From Flavobacteriales bacterium UBA1986 (lineage in GTDB: Bacteria; Bacteroidota; Bacteroidia; Flavobacteriales_G; Salibacteraceae), in NCBI GenBank assembly GCA_002336245.1, contig DDDG01000024.1, forward strand, positions 1-64,000: a stretch of 64,000 bases of DNA, in the 5' to 3' direction. A program made the translations under genes and the position numbers. Of the stretch, positions 34,478 through 43,371 are shown in pieces. The stretch's first letter is position 1. Each line of letters starts with the position of its first letter. Below the pieces are notes generated by a model. The model worked only from the letters and a program-made list of their open reading frames with translations. It was not told the origin of the DNA and did no database searches.

Positions 34478-37400
34478 ATGCGGAAATTAGCTTTGGTAGC
34501 CATCTTTTGGTTGACTGGGTTGGCAACATTTGCTCAAGCCCCTTCTTCTTTTAAATATCAAGCGATTGTGCGAAATGGGGCCGGTGCCACCATCGCCAAT
34601 CAAACGGTGAACATTCTTTTTCAAATCCGAGAGGGAAGTCCGAATGGACCTCTGCAGTTTGAAGAAACACACCTCATCAATACCAACGCCATTGGCTTGG
34701 TGAACCTCGACATTGGAAGTCTCACTCCCGACAGTTTGAACAAACTGGATTGGGGAACGGAAACCTACTTCATCCGCATTGAACTAGATCCAACCGGTGG
34801 AACCAACTTCCAGTTTATGGGAACCTCACAATTCAGTGCAGTTCCTTATGCTTTTCAAGCGTACGACGTTCAAACCAAACAAGATTTGGAGCTTAACGGA
34901 AGTGACCTGCGCATCACCGGAAACACCAACGCTACCGATATCGACATGTCACCTTTCCTCGACAATACCGATGATCAATCCATCTTCTTAGACGCGGGAC
35001 GATTGATTTTGAGCCGCGAAAGTCGGAACGATACCATCGACTTGAGCTCTGTATTTGATCAAGTGGATACCAACGAAATCGACATTGCCCTGCTTAAAGC
35101 AAATGCTACTGCCGACAGCTTGGCTCTGGCCACGCACATTGCATCTGACTTGGATACCGATCCAACAAACGAACTCATCGACAGCGTTCGCTTGGTGAAC
35201 GACAGCTTCCTCTATGTTTTTGAAGGGGGTGATACGATGATTATTGACCTTACAACTTTGGATGTTGAAGGTGGTATTGACGATGTCCTCGGCAAGGGAA
35301 ACAACGCACAAGGAGATTCCTTAGTTGGATTGAGCAAACTTGTTATTGGTGACACGAGCAGTTTGGCTACGGCCTTTTCAGGTCAAACCAGTACACACTT
35401 GATGTTTGTGAACGACACCTTCGTGAATGCGGCTGGTAACAAATACAACACCATCCTTGTCAAGAGTAGAGGGCGTGCCACGACCGGTGCTCAATCTGCA
35501 ACATATTTTGAAATCAACGGAACAGGTGGTGACAATTACGCTGTTGATGCAACCTCGAATGGCACATCTACAGGAACCAATATCGGTCTTGATGCATCCT
35601 CTGGTAATGCCACCACAAATGTTGGTGTTAGATCTACGGTTTTCCCTGGCCTCATGCCGAACCCGAGCTCTATGAACAGAGCGATTCTCGGTCAAGTTCA
35701 AACAATTGGACTTTGGAATGAAGCCCTTTCCGGATTTGCAACAGGTTCTGGCAGCACAACAAACACAGGTGCACACGGTCAAGCTCAAAACTCAACTGGC
35801 ACAAACAGAGGGGTCGTTGGTGCGGCAACTGGAAATTCGGGTGAAAAAGTGGGTGTGCTTGCTGCCGCCGAAGGAAGTGGCACCAATAGAGGTATTCTAG
35901 TTCAAACCAACGACCCAGCTGGTAATTCGAACGTAGCCTTGCTCGCTGAATCTTCTGGCGGTACGTACAACAGAAGTGCTGTCTTCAAAGGTGCTGAAGT
36001 AGACATCCGCGACGGCTTGATTATCCGCGGTGATACAACCGCTGGCTACGTATTAACTACAGACAATATAGGCCGCGCTACCTGGCAGCAGGTTTCAGCT
36101 AGACCCTTAGATGAAGTTCTTGCAGCCGGAAGTGATGCTGGGAACGATACCATATATAACCTAAACAGCTTAGCGATTGGAAGTTCTTCAGCGAACGGAA
36201 ATGCCCTTCAAGTAGATGGTGGATTTGTTCAAATCAACGACCAACTAAATGTGGATGTTTCCGGAGCAACACAAACAAATGAAGCCTTAAGCGTGAGGGC
36301 CACTGGAAGTACTGCGTTAAATAATTATGGAATCCGTGCTGAAGCGGATAGCGCAACGGACAGGAACATTGCTGTTTCAGGTATCACTGACGGTTCAAAT
36401 GGAACCACTGCAAACTACGGTGTATTCGGAGACATTAGCGGTGACAATACCGGAATCAAACGTGGTGTAGTTGGTGTTTTGACCGACAGCGCTGATTTGA
36501 GCGACGCCGCAATCTACGGTATCGCAAATGGCCTTGGAGACAACATCGCCTTTTACGGTCGTTCAGCTTGGGTCCCAAATGCAAACGGAAGAAACATCGC
36601 TCTCTACACAAGAGCAGCCAACGCTGCTGAAAATTGGGCTGCGTGGTTCAATGAAGGAAATGTAAAGGTTGAAGATACCTTATACATCACGGATGGCGCT
36701 CAAGAAGGATATGTGTTGATGGCGATGGATTCCACCGGTAAATCCTACTGGGCAAAAGTAGCTGATGCAGATTCAACAAACGAATTAATCACAGGCTTCA
36801 GCTTGAACACTTCCAACGATGAGTTGGATCTCACTGAGGCTGGTGTGACAAATACGGTGGACCTTACCATTTATCGAGATACAGCTGCCATCAATGCAAA
36901 TGCGGCGAATATCGCTACCAACGCAAGCGGAGTATCAACGAATGCTTCCGGAATAACAACCAACGCGGGGAACATTACTAGTAATACTAGTAGTATTTCA
37001 ACCAACACAACGAACATCACTACCAACACAAGTGGGGTGTCAACGAATGCCGCTGGAATAACAACCAACGCGGGGAACATTACTAGTAATACCAGTAGTA
37101 TTTCAACCAACACAACGAACATCACTACCAACACAAGTGGGGTGTCAACGAATGCCGCTGGAATAACAACCAACGCAGGGAACATTACCAGTAATACCAG
37201 TAGCATTTCAACCAACACAACGAACATCGCTACCAACACAAGCGGAGTATCAACGAATGCTTCCGGAATAACAACCAACGCTGGAAACATTACGACCAAT
37301 GCAACAAACATTGGTACGAACACCACGAACATCAACAGTCACATATCTTCAGACCTAGACTTGGACAGCACCAACGAGAAAATCAGCACAATGCAATTGC

Positions 37401-38446
37401 TTGGTGATTCCTTGGAAATCAATGAAGGTGGATTGTTGAGCTATGTGGATCTTGGCTTATTCAACAACAGCAGTCCGTGGAACGATTCGGTGCAAATCAA
37501 TAATGTCCTCAACATTGATGATGAATTCATTTTTGACGGTCCACGACTGCGAGTTCTGAATACAAATGACAACATATTGATTGGGGACAGCGTGGGAGCT
37601 ACTGGTTCATTTGGTTCATACAATACGATTATTGGAATGAGAGCGGGGGCGAAGATGAGGGGTGTGAATTGGACAACCGCCATTGGGGGCGCATCGACAT
37701 TACGCTCATTAACCTCCGGATCGAACAACGTGGTCTTGGGTGCAGATAATGCCGAAACAGCTACAAACTTCAGTAACAATGTTTCTATTGGTAGTGGAGC
37801 CTTCCGCTTTAGCAGTGGAAGTAGCAACGTGAACATTGGAGAGTCTTCTCTGCGAAACAATACTTCGGGCAGTTTCAATGTGGCGATTGGACGGAAGTCT
37901 ATGACCAACAATTCTGGAAGCAATAACACTTCCGTTGGTTATTACTCAGGAGCAAGTGGGGCTGGCTCTGGAAATGTATACCTCGGGGCCCAAGCGGGAC
38001 GAAACAACACCGCAAGCAATTTGCTGTTCATTGAAAATACCAGTAGCGCTACACCGCTGATTTATGGTGATTTTAATGCCGATTCTGCCCGCATAAATGG
38101 CGACTTAGGTGTTTCGCAAGACATCCATGCACACGGTGAAATGCATTCAGATAGTACGGGTTCTTACAACTTGCTTCCCATCGCAATTGGCCAAGTGGAT
38201 TGGACTGGGGTAGTTTTGAACGGCACAGGAAATTTTACAGTCAATCACCCTTCCACCGGGCGTTATGAAATCACCATTTCTGGTGTTAGTTTCAACATCA
38301 ACCAGGACATTGCAATTGCCACTTTAGCCGGATCTATTGGATTTGTTCAACTTGGAAGTTTGGGCGGGGATCTTCTTGTGTTCACCTACAACACATCGGG
38401 AACTCTGTCTGATGCGCGCTTCACCTTCACTGCGCACGTGCCTTAA
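34478..38446 (+). CDS. Large trimeric-adhesin-like surface protein
   Basis: A 1322-residue exported protein. The signal peptide ends near ATFAQ; ATG 34478 is preferred to GTG 34475. Residues 21-130 form a conserved Bacteroidota N domain (FKYQAIVRNGAG; ELDPTGGTNFQFMGTSQF). Four linker modules of the type DxDxTNExI with a following beta pair recur (near 165, 225, 765 and 960). A stalk of 21 heptads IxxN[TA]xx (36890-37330, about residues 805-951) matches the N@d trimeric coiled coil. Residues about 1045-1185 carry GSxNVxIG-type repeats like the YadA head. A globular C-terminal domain follows. There is no beta-barrel anchor, T9SS domain or S74 peptidase. Confidence 0.8.
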   Translation: MRKLALVAIFWLTGLATFAQAPSSFKYQAIVRNGAGATIANQTVNILFQIREGSPNGPLQFEETHLINTNAIGLVNLDIGSLTPDSLNKLDWGTETYFIRIELDPTGGTNFQFMGTSQFSAVPYAFQAYDVQTKQDLELNGSDLRITGNTNATDIDMSPFLDNTDDQSIFLDAGRLILSRESRNDTIDLSSVFDQVDTNEIDIALLKANATADSLALATHIASDLDTDPTNELIDSVRLVNDSFLYVFEGGDTMIIDLTTLDVEGGIDDVLGKGNNAQGDSLVGLSKLVIGDTSSLATAFSGQTSTHLMFVNDTFVNAAGNKYNTILVKSRGRATTGAQSATYFEINGTGGDNYAVDATSNGTSTGTNIGLDASSGNATTNVGVRSTVFPGLMPNPSSMNRAILGQVQTIGLWNEALSGFATGSGSTTNTGAHGQAQNSTGTNRGVVGAATGNSGEKVGVLAAAEGSGTNRGILVQTNDPAGNSNVALLAESSGGTYNRSAVFKGAEVDIRDGLIIRGDTTAGYVLTTDNIGRATWQQVSARPLDEVLAAGSDAGNDTIYNLNSLAIGSSSANGNALQVDGGFVQINDQLNVDVSGATQTNEALSVRATGSTALNNYGIRAEADSATDRNIAVSGITDGSNGTTANYGVFGDISGDNTGIKRGVVGVLTDSADLSDAAIYGIANGLGDNIAFYGRSAWVPNANGRNIALYTRAANAAENWAAWFNEGNVKVEDTLYITDGAQEGYVLMAMDSTGKSYWAKVADADSTNELITGFSLNTSNDELDLTEAGVTNTVDLTIYRDTAAINANAANIATNASGVSTNASGITTNAGNITSNTSSISTNTTNITTNTSGVSTNAAGITTNAGNITSNTSSISTNTTNITTNTSGVSTNAAGITTNAGNITSNTSSISTNTTNIATNTSGVSTNASGITTNAGNITTNATNIGTNTTNINSHISSDLDLDSTNEKISTMQLLGDSLEINEGGLLSYVDLGLFNNSSPWNDSVQINNVLNIDDEFIFDGPRLRVLNTNDNILIGDSVGATGSFGSYNTIIGMRAGAKMRGVNWTTAIGGASTLRSLTSGSNNVVLGADNAETATNFSNNVSIGSGAFRFSSGSSNVNIGESSLRNNTSGSFNVAIGRKSMTNNSGSNNTSVGYYSGASGAGSGNVYLGAQAGRNNTASNLLFIENTSSATPLIYGDFNADSARINGDLGVSQDIHAHGEMHSDSTGSYNLLPIAIGQVDWTGVVLNGTGNFTVNHPSTGRYEITISGVSFNINQDIAIATLAGSIGFVQLGSLGGDLLVFTYNTSGTLSDARFTFTAHVP
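36938..37290 (+). repeat. 105-bp tandem repeats encoding five heptads each
   Basis: Three full copies begin at 36938, 37043 and 37148, and a partial one at 37253, each starting acgaatgc. Units 2 and 3 differ at only about six or seven bases. Each unit encodes five coiled-coil heptads, so unit gain or loss keeps frame and lengthens or shortens the stalk. Confidence 0.9.
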
Positions 38447-38481
38447 ACTGAGCTGCCTCTTTGTGCGGTTCGCGCGAAGGA

Positions 38482-38507
38482 GCCAATTCGCTTGGCGTAT
38501 TTTTTTT
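38482..38507 (+). terminator. Rho-independent terminator after the adhesin gene
   Basis: GCCAA-TTCGC-TTGGC (38482-38496) is followed by GTA and a run of eight T residues or more. It lies 36 bp after the adhesin stop. Confidence 0.7.
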
Positions 38508-38694
38508 GACGTTCATTTTCCTGAAAGCAGAGTGAACGCCTGATTTCGTTAGTTTAGGTCGTTGAAACTAAATCTCATGGATGCTCCGATCGCCCCTCTT
38601 CGCCTATCCAACCTGTGGAAGCATCTTGATTATGCTGCCCTTCCCCTCCTTTTATCTTTTATCTTTCATTTTCAGCTATTTATCAGGCAAGCGC

Positions 38695-39282
38695 TTAGTA
38701 ATCGATCCTCACATAAATCTCATTCCTTCTTCCCACAGTTTGATAGGGCGGATTGTACGATAGGTACTCTATCGGGAGGTGGTAGTTGATTCCTTTCTTG
38801 TCGAGCCAGCTCAGGAGTTCGGCTTTCTTTGACTTCAAATCGGCAGAACGCATGAAGCCGCCAAAACGTAAGGTGGCTGCATAAACAGTTTCCGTTTGCT
38901 CCATGGTAATTCTAGTCGAATTGGGTTGAGGCAATCCTTCCTTCGCTTCTTTAGATGGCATAACAAAACTCATCACTGTCGAGTCCGAATTTTCCACCAT
39001 GCGCACGGGAGCAGTCATGGGAATGCTCTTTTGATCTTCATTTCCTCCGAAAATATATCCTGCTAGGGTTCTAAAACCATCGCTCGAAATATCCCCCATC
39101 TTGCCTTTTTTGCTCACACTAGCCAAAGTAGCCGAAGGGTAAAGCCGAATTTCAATGTTTCCTTCTTGTTCAATGACATTGTAGGCCTGCTGCTCTGTGT
39201 TTTCAGTGCTGAAATAAGTCCATGCCTGTGACCCTGCAAATAGCAAGAAAAGTCCGAGTGCGATCATGAGAATGATTTTCAT
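38695..39282 (-). CDS. SOUL-family haem-binding protein
   Basis: A 195-residue SOUL/HBP protein. The start at 39282 (MKIILMIALG) gives an N-terminal hydrophobic signal or anchor; the longer ATG at 39321 adds a polar stretch before it and is rejected. YNVIEQEGNIEIRLYPS, AGYIFGGNE, IPMTAPVRM and FVMPSKE are the SOUL core. Members bind haem or tetrapyrroles. The gene is divergent from the ECF sigma-carotenoid operon, so a role in light or tetrapyrrole stress is suggested by position only. Confidence 0.88.
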   Translation of the reverse strand: MKIILMIALGLFLLFAGSQAWTYFSTENTEQQAYNVIEQEGNIEIRLYPSATLASVSKKGKMGDISSDGFRTLAGYIFGGNEDQKSIPMTAPVRMVENSDSTVMSFVMPSKEAKEGLPQPNSTRITMEQTETVYAATLRFGGFMRSADLKSKKAELLSWLDKKGINYHLPIEYLSYNPPYQTVGRRNEIYVRIDY

Positions 39283-39601
39283 AGTGTTTGTCTTTAACGT
39301 CAAGTTCGAACTTCTGTTCATGAAATCGTGTGAGTAACATCACCTATCAAGCTCTAATGTGTTTCAATTTTTGTTAAATTATTTTAAACCAACATTAAAC
39401 AATACAATACCCCAATTCTCGTAAAACATAGTTTATTGCCTTATTTTCAACACTTTAAAAACTTAATAAATCACTAAAAGGCGCTGCAATTGCTTAGTCA
39501 TGCAGTCTTTTGTTCAATTATTTTGTCTTTTTGTTATACAAAACAATAATTTATACTATCCTTGTTGAGCAAAACGGAATAAATCTTAAACAAACACGAA
39601 A
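39283..39601. other. 319-bp AT-rich divergent promoter region
   Basis: The region between the SOUL gene and the sigma gene has no coding frame. It is strongly AT-rich and includes TTTGT-TAT-ACAAA (39530-39542) and a direct repeat TTATAC at 39534 and 39551. These overlap the putative sigma promoter and could be operator half-sites. Confidence 0.5.
39530..39564 (+). promoter_or_regulatory. Putative promoter of the light-response operon
   Basis: TTTG (39530-39533), a 23-bp spacer and TATCCTTG (39557-39564, one mismatch to TAnnTTTG) precede the sigma ATG by 37 bases. The element TTATAC occurs twice, 17 bp apart start to start, within the spacer. Autoregulation by the encoded sigma factor or a repressor is possible but not shown. 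Confidence 0.45.
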
Positions 39602-40120
39602 ATGTCAACAATCGAATTCAACCAAGCGATGCTCAGTTTTCGACAAACTCTTGAGTATTTCGCACTAAGCCTAACCAAAAATCACGAAGACGCCCAAGAC
39701 CTCCTACAAGAGACTTTTCTTAAAGCGATTCGCAACCGTCACCGTTTTCTTGAGCAAACCAACTTGAAGGCATGGTTGTACACAATCATGAAAAACACCT
39801 TCATCAACAACTACCGACGTAAAATACGCTCCAACACTATTGTAGATCAGAGCCAAGAATTGTATCTTATAAATTCAGCCGATAAAACAGGTCTTCAGGA
39901 CCCGCAGGCAGATACGAACATGAAAGAAATGGAACGCGCCATCAACGCTCTCAGCGAAGATATACGCAATCCGTTCTTGATGCACTTCAAGGGTTTCAAA
40001 TACAAGGAAATAGCAGACGACATGAACCTCCCTATAGGCACCGTGAAAAGTCGCATTTTTTCAGCGCGTCAAAAATTGATGCAAGACCTTAAAGATTTTG
40101 ATCCACGTCTTCATGACTAA
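39602..40120 (+). CDS. ECF-type RNA polymerase sigma factor
   Basis: A 172-residue extracytoplasmic-function sigma factor. Region 2 includes HEDAQDLLQETFLKAI and LKAWLYTIMKNTFIN; region 4 has YKEIADDMNLPIGTVKSRI, the -35-recognition helix-turn-helix. No anti-sigma gene is adjacent. Its stop overlaps the crtI start by 8 bp, so it is translationally coupled to the carotenoid genes and likely activates them under light or singlet-oxygen stress. That role is inferred from context; related sigma factors control carotenogenesis in other Bacteroidota. Confidence 0.92.
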   Translation: MSTIEFNQAMLSFRQTLEYFALSLTKNHEDAQDLLQETFLKAIRNRHRFLEQTNLKAWLYTIMKNTFINNYRRKIRSNTIVDQSQELYLINSADKTGLQDPQADTNMKEMERAINALSEDIRNPFLMHFKGFKYKEIADDMNLPIGTVKSRIFSARQKLMQDLKDFDPRLHD

Positions 40121-41588
40121 GCAAGTAGCAGTAATTGGCTCTGGGATAGCGGGTTTATCTGCCGCAAGTCATTTGGCTAAAAACGGTTATGATGTAACTG
40201 TTTTCGAGAAAAATGATCAAATAGGCGGCCGCGCCCGCCAGTTCGAAGAGCAGGGTTTTGTGTTCGACATGGGGCCAAGCTGGTACTGGATGCCAGAAGT
40301 ATTTGAAAACCATTTCAAGGCTTTCGGCAAAAAGGTTGCCGACTATTACACTCTAAAACGCTTGGACCCAAGCTATCGGGTGTATTTTGATGAAGGTGAC
40401 TTCATCGATGTTCCAGCAGACTTAGAAAAGATGAAAGCTCTTTTCGAGGAGATTGAACCTGGTTCAAGCATCAAGCTCGAAAAGTTCCTAAAGGAAGCAG
40501 CTTACAAGTACAATGTTGGAATGAATGACCTAGTGCGCAAACCCGCTCTGAAACTGGGGGAATTCGTAGACATGAGAATTTTTACTTCCATGTTTAAAAT
40601 GGATCTCTTCCAATCGGTTTCCTCTCACGTTCGGAAGTACTTCAAAAACTCGCGCCTCATTCAACTGCTCGAGTTCCCGGTTTTATTCCTTGGGGCAGCG
40701 CCAGCAAACATTCCGGCGCTTTATACGCTCATGAACTATGCTGACATTTCTTTGGGAACTTGGTATCCAATGGGTGGTATGCACGAAATCATCAAAGGAA
40801 TGCACGCCCTAGCGGTTGAGCTCGGAGTGAAATTCGAAGTGGGTGCAGATGTTGAAGAAATAAGAGTAGAGGACAAGTTGAGCACAGGGCTCATCATAAA
40901 AGGGGAACTCCGAAAGTTTGACGGCATCATTGGCTCTGGCGACTACCATTCGATGGAACAAGATCTTCTTTCCATTCAGCACCGGAACTACACTACCAAA
41001 TACTGGGACAAGAAAAAAATGGCGCCCTCCTCCCTCCTTTTCTACTTGGGAGTAGATGCCAAAATCGACGGTCTTCAACATCATAACTTGATGTTTGATG
41101 CAGATTTTGATTTGCATTCCGACGAAATTTATGCGCAACCGAAGTGGCCAACAAATCCACTTTTTTATGTGTGCGCACCTTCCAAGACAGACCCTTCTGT
41201 TGCTCCAGAAGGAAAAGAAAATCTGTTTCTCTTAGTTCCCATTGCCCCAGGTTTGCATGACAGCGACAGCATCCGAGAACGCTATTTCGATCTCATCATG
41301 GATCGACTTGAAAGTTTAACAGGACAAGAAATTCGGTCAAAAATTATATACAAACGTTCCTACGCCATTTCAAACTTCATTGCTGATTATCGGGCGTTTA
41401 GAGGGAATGCTTACGGCTTGGCAAACACATTAGACCAAACGGCCATTTTTAAGCCAAGCATTCGAAACAAAAAAATTAAAAATCTGTACTATACTGGTCA
41501 ACTCACTGTCCCCGGACCTGGAGTTCCTCCTTCCATCATATCCGGTGAAATAGTTGCCACTGAATTCACCAAACAACTAGCTCTATGA
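40113..41588 (+). CDS. crtI: Phytoene desaturase
   Basis: A 491-residue FAD-dependent desaturase that introduces double bonds into phytoene to give lycopene or a similar product. VAVIGSGIAGLSAASHLA is the dinucleotide-binding motif, QIGGRARQFEEQGFVFDMGPSWYW the adjacent substrate-domain signature (given here in part), and YYTGQLTVPGPGVPPSIISG the C-terminal FAD-binding segment. Start ATG 40113 overlaps the sigma gene by 8 bp. crtB follows with a 4-bp overlap. Related amine-oxidase family members (CrtD, CrtN) are alternatives, but the neighbourhood supports CrtI. Confidence 0.93.
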   Translation: MTKQVAVIGSGIAGLSAASHLAKNGYDVTVFEKNDQIGGRARQFEEQGFVFDMGPSWYWMPEVFENHFKAFGKKVADYYTLKRLDPSYRVYFDEGDFIDVPADLEKMKALFEEIEPGSSIKLEKFLKEAAYKYNVGMNDLVRKPALKLGEFVDMRIFTSMFKMDLFQSVSSHVRKYFKNSRLIQLLEFPVLFLGAAPANIPALYTLMNYADISLGTWYPMGGMHEIIKGMHALAVELGVKFEVGADVEEIRVEDKLSTGLIIKGELRKFDGIIGSGDYHSMEQDLLSIQHRNYTTKYWDKKKMAPSSLLFYLGVDAKIDGLQHHNLMFDADFDLHSDEIYAQPKWPTNPLFYVCAPSKTDPSVAPEGKENLFLLVPIAPGLHDSDSIRERYFDLIMDRLESLTGQEIRSKIIYKRSYAISNFIADYRAFRGNAYGLANTLDQTAIFKPSIRNKKIKNLYYTGQLTVPGPGVPPSIISGEIVATEFTKQLAL

Positions 41589-42421
41589 AGGCTCTTTTCG
41601 ATGAAGTTTCATTCGACCTCAGCAAAAAGGTCACAAACAAATACAGCACTTCTTTTTCTTTAGGTACTCGCTTACTCGGAAAGGAAGTTCAATCGGCGAT
41701 TTACGGCATTTATGGCTTCGTACGTTTCGCAGATGAAATCGTGGATTCGTTCCATGGCTTTAATAAGAAAAGATTGATGGTTAAATTTCGCATCGATACA
41801 GAGCAAGCCCTGGAAGATGGAATTAGCCTAAATCCTATCCTAAATAGCTTCCAGCATGTTGTTCGCGAATACGACATCGACTACAAACTCATTGATACCT
41901 TTCTCAAAAGCATGGAGATGGATCTTGAGGAAACAAGCTATACCGAGGCTGAATACAAAGAGTACATTTTAGGCTCCGCAGAAGTTGTTGGCCTCATGTG
42001 TCTCAAAGTATTTGTTGAAGGCGACGAAAAAATGTACCACGAGCTGAAAGATCATGCGATGTCTTTAGGCTCCGCTTTCCAAAAAATCAACTTTCTACGA
42101 GATGTGAAAGCAGATTATGAAGAATTGGGAAGAACCTATTTCCCCGGTGTAAACCTCAAAAACTTCACTGCTGAAGACAAATTGGAGATCGAGATCGACA
42201 TTCGAAAAGACTTCAATCACGGTTTGGAAGGAATTAAAAAACTTCCTAGAAGCTCAAGGTTCGGAGTTTATGTAGCTTACGTCTATTATACTTCCTTATT
42301 TCGCAAGATTCAAGACATGGAGCCATTTCGAATTCAAACAGAACGAGTTCGCATTCCGAACAACCGTAAAATTGCGCTTCTTTTCCAGTCATATTTGCGT
42401 CATAGCCTGAATCTACTGTAA
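41585..42421 (+). CDS. crtB: Phytoene synthase
   Basis: A 278-residue squalene/phytoene synthase that condenses two GGPP molecules. The two Asp-rich motifs are DEIVD (50-54) and RDVKAD (172-177). STSFSLGTRLL and GSAFQKINFLRDV are family signatures. Its start overlaps crtI (ATGA) and its stop overlaps idi (TAATG). No cyclase (crtY), hydroxylase (crtZ) or ketolase lies in this window, so the end product of the pathway cannot be inferred here. Confidence 0.93.
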   Translation: MKALFDEVSFDLSKKVTNKYSTSFSLGTRLLGKEVQSAIYGIYGFVRFADEIVDSFHGFNKKRLMVKFRIDTEQALEDGISLNPILNSFQHVVREYDIDYKLIDTFLKSMEMDLEETSYTEAEYKEYILGSAEVVGLMCLKVFVEGDEKMYHELKDHAMSLGSAFQKINFLRDVKADYEELGRTYFPGVNLKNFTAEDKLEIEIDIRKDFNHGLEGIKKLPRSSRFGVYVAYVYYTSLFRKIQDMEPFRIQTERVRIPNNRKIALLFQSYLRHSLNLL

Positions 42422-42936
42422 TGGACGAGGTAATTTTAGTTGATACTGAAGACCGTGAACTTGGGCAAATGGAAAAGCTCAAGGCTCATCAAGAAGGTCG
42501 CTTACACAGAGCCTTCAGCGTCTTTATTTTCAATTCTAAAGGAGAGATGCTCATCCACCGAAGAGCCCTCGATAAGTATCATTCAGCTGGTTTATGGAGC
42601 AACACATGTTGCAGTCATCCTCAACCTGGAGAACCTACAGCGGCAGCCGCCGATAGAAGACTGTTCGAGGAGATGGGGATGAAAGCAAGTCTCGAGCACG
42701 TGACTCACATTGTATACAGGGCAGATTTTGAAAATGGCCTCATCGAACACGAACTAGATCATGTCTTTGTTGGTACCAGTGATTCGGAACCAAAAGCAAA
42801 TCCGGAAGAAGTCTTCCAATGGCGCTATGTGTCGGCCGATGAACTCTTGCGAGAAGTTGACGAGAATCCCGAAATATTCACCTATTGGTTCCGTCTACTG
42901 TATAAGGACGTGTTAAAGTCTGTACTTGCCAACTGA
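42421..42936 (+). CDS. idi: Isopentenyl-diphosphate isomerase, type I
   Basis: A 171-residue Nudix-fold enzyme that interconverts IPP and DMAPP. The catalytic Cys is Cys64 in NTCCSHPQPGE and the catalytic Glu is Glu111 in EHELDHVF. Metal-binding His residues at 23, 30 and 66 have the type I pattern, as does RRLFEEMG. It overlaps crtB by one base and ptpS by one base, so the operon directly links isoprenoid supply to carotenoids. Confidence 0.95.
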   Translation: MDEVILVDTEDRELGQMEKLKAHQEGRLHRAFSVFIFNSKGEMLIHRRALDKYHSAGLWSNTCCSHPQPGEPTAAAADRRLFEEMGMKASLEHVTHIVYRADFENGLIEHELDHVFVGTSDSEPKANPEEVFQWRYVSADELLREVDENPEIFTYWFRLLYKDVLKSVLAN

Positions 42937-43349
42937 TGAAAATGAAAGTCTTTAGAAGGGAAACCTTCAACGCCGCACACCGTCTGTACAACCCAAATTG
43001 GACCGACGAGCAGAACGAAGCCACTTTTGGGAAATGCAACAACCCCAATTGGCATGGGCACAATTATGTGATCATAGCTGAAGTGGAAGGCGAAATCAAC
43101 CCCGACACGGGTTACGTGGTTGATATGAAAATTTTAAAGAAAATCATGCAAGAAGAGGTGTGCGAGATATTCGACCACAAGAACCTCAACTTGGATGTTC
43201 GAGAAATGCAAAACATCATTCCAACCGCCGAAAACATTTGTGTCGTCGCCTGGAATTTAATCAGGAACAAGCTTGACACCAAGCTCAACCTTAAAATCAG
43301 ATTGTATGAAACTGAACGGAACTTTGTCGAGTACGACGGAAACGTCTGA
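42936..43349 (+). CDS. 6-pyruvoyl-tetrahydropterin synthase (eukaryote-type)
   Basis: A 137-residue T-fold enzyme. Zn ligands are His15, His40 and His42, the catalytic Cys is Cys34, and Asp80-His81 and Glu125 complete the site. The segment FGKCNNPNWHGHNY has the vertebrate PTPS spacing (Cys six residues before the HxH), not the CxxxHGH spacing of QueD, so conversion of dihydroneopterin triphosphate to 6-pyruvoyl-tetrahydropterin is favoured over queuosine synthesis. folE, which makes its substrate, follows after 22 bp. A sepiapterin reductase, the third step, is not in the window. Confidence 0.88.
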   Translation: MKMKVFRRETFNAAHRLYNPNWTDEQNEATFGKCNNPNWHGHNYVIIAEVEGEINPDTGYVVDMKILKKIMQEEVCEIFDHKNLNLDVREMQNIIPTAENICVVAWNLIRNKLDTKLNLKIRLYETERNFVEYDGNV

Positions 43350-43371
43350 ATGGGAATCTAACATCGACACG

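Noticed and set aside
36938..37290. Tandem repeats considered as a CRISPR array
   Set aside because: The 105-bp units are contiguous with no spacers and encode an unbroken coiled coil in a much larger gene.
36871..37335. 154-residue open frame on the minus strand through the heptad repeats
   Set aside because: It is an antisense shadow of the 105-bp repeats; its Val/Phe-rich repetitive sequence follows directly from the codons on the plus strand.
37441..37929. 162-residue minus-strand frame opposite the adhesin head
   Set aside because: Low-complexity Leu/Pro-rich antisense frame within a well-supported plus-strand gene.
39530..39560. LitR/CarH operator in the light-locus promoter
   Set aside because: No MerR-family gene is adjacent, and the repeats do not match a consensus that I can state with confidence.
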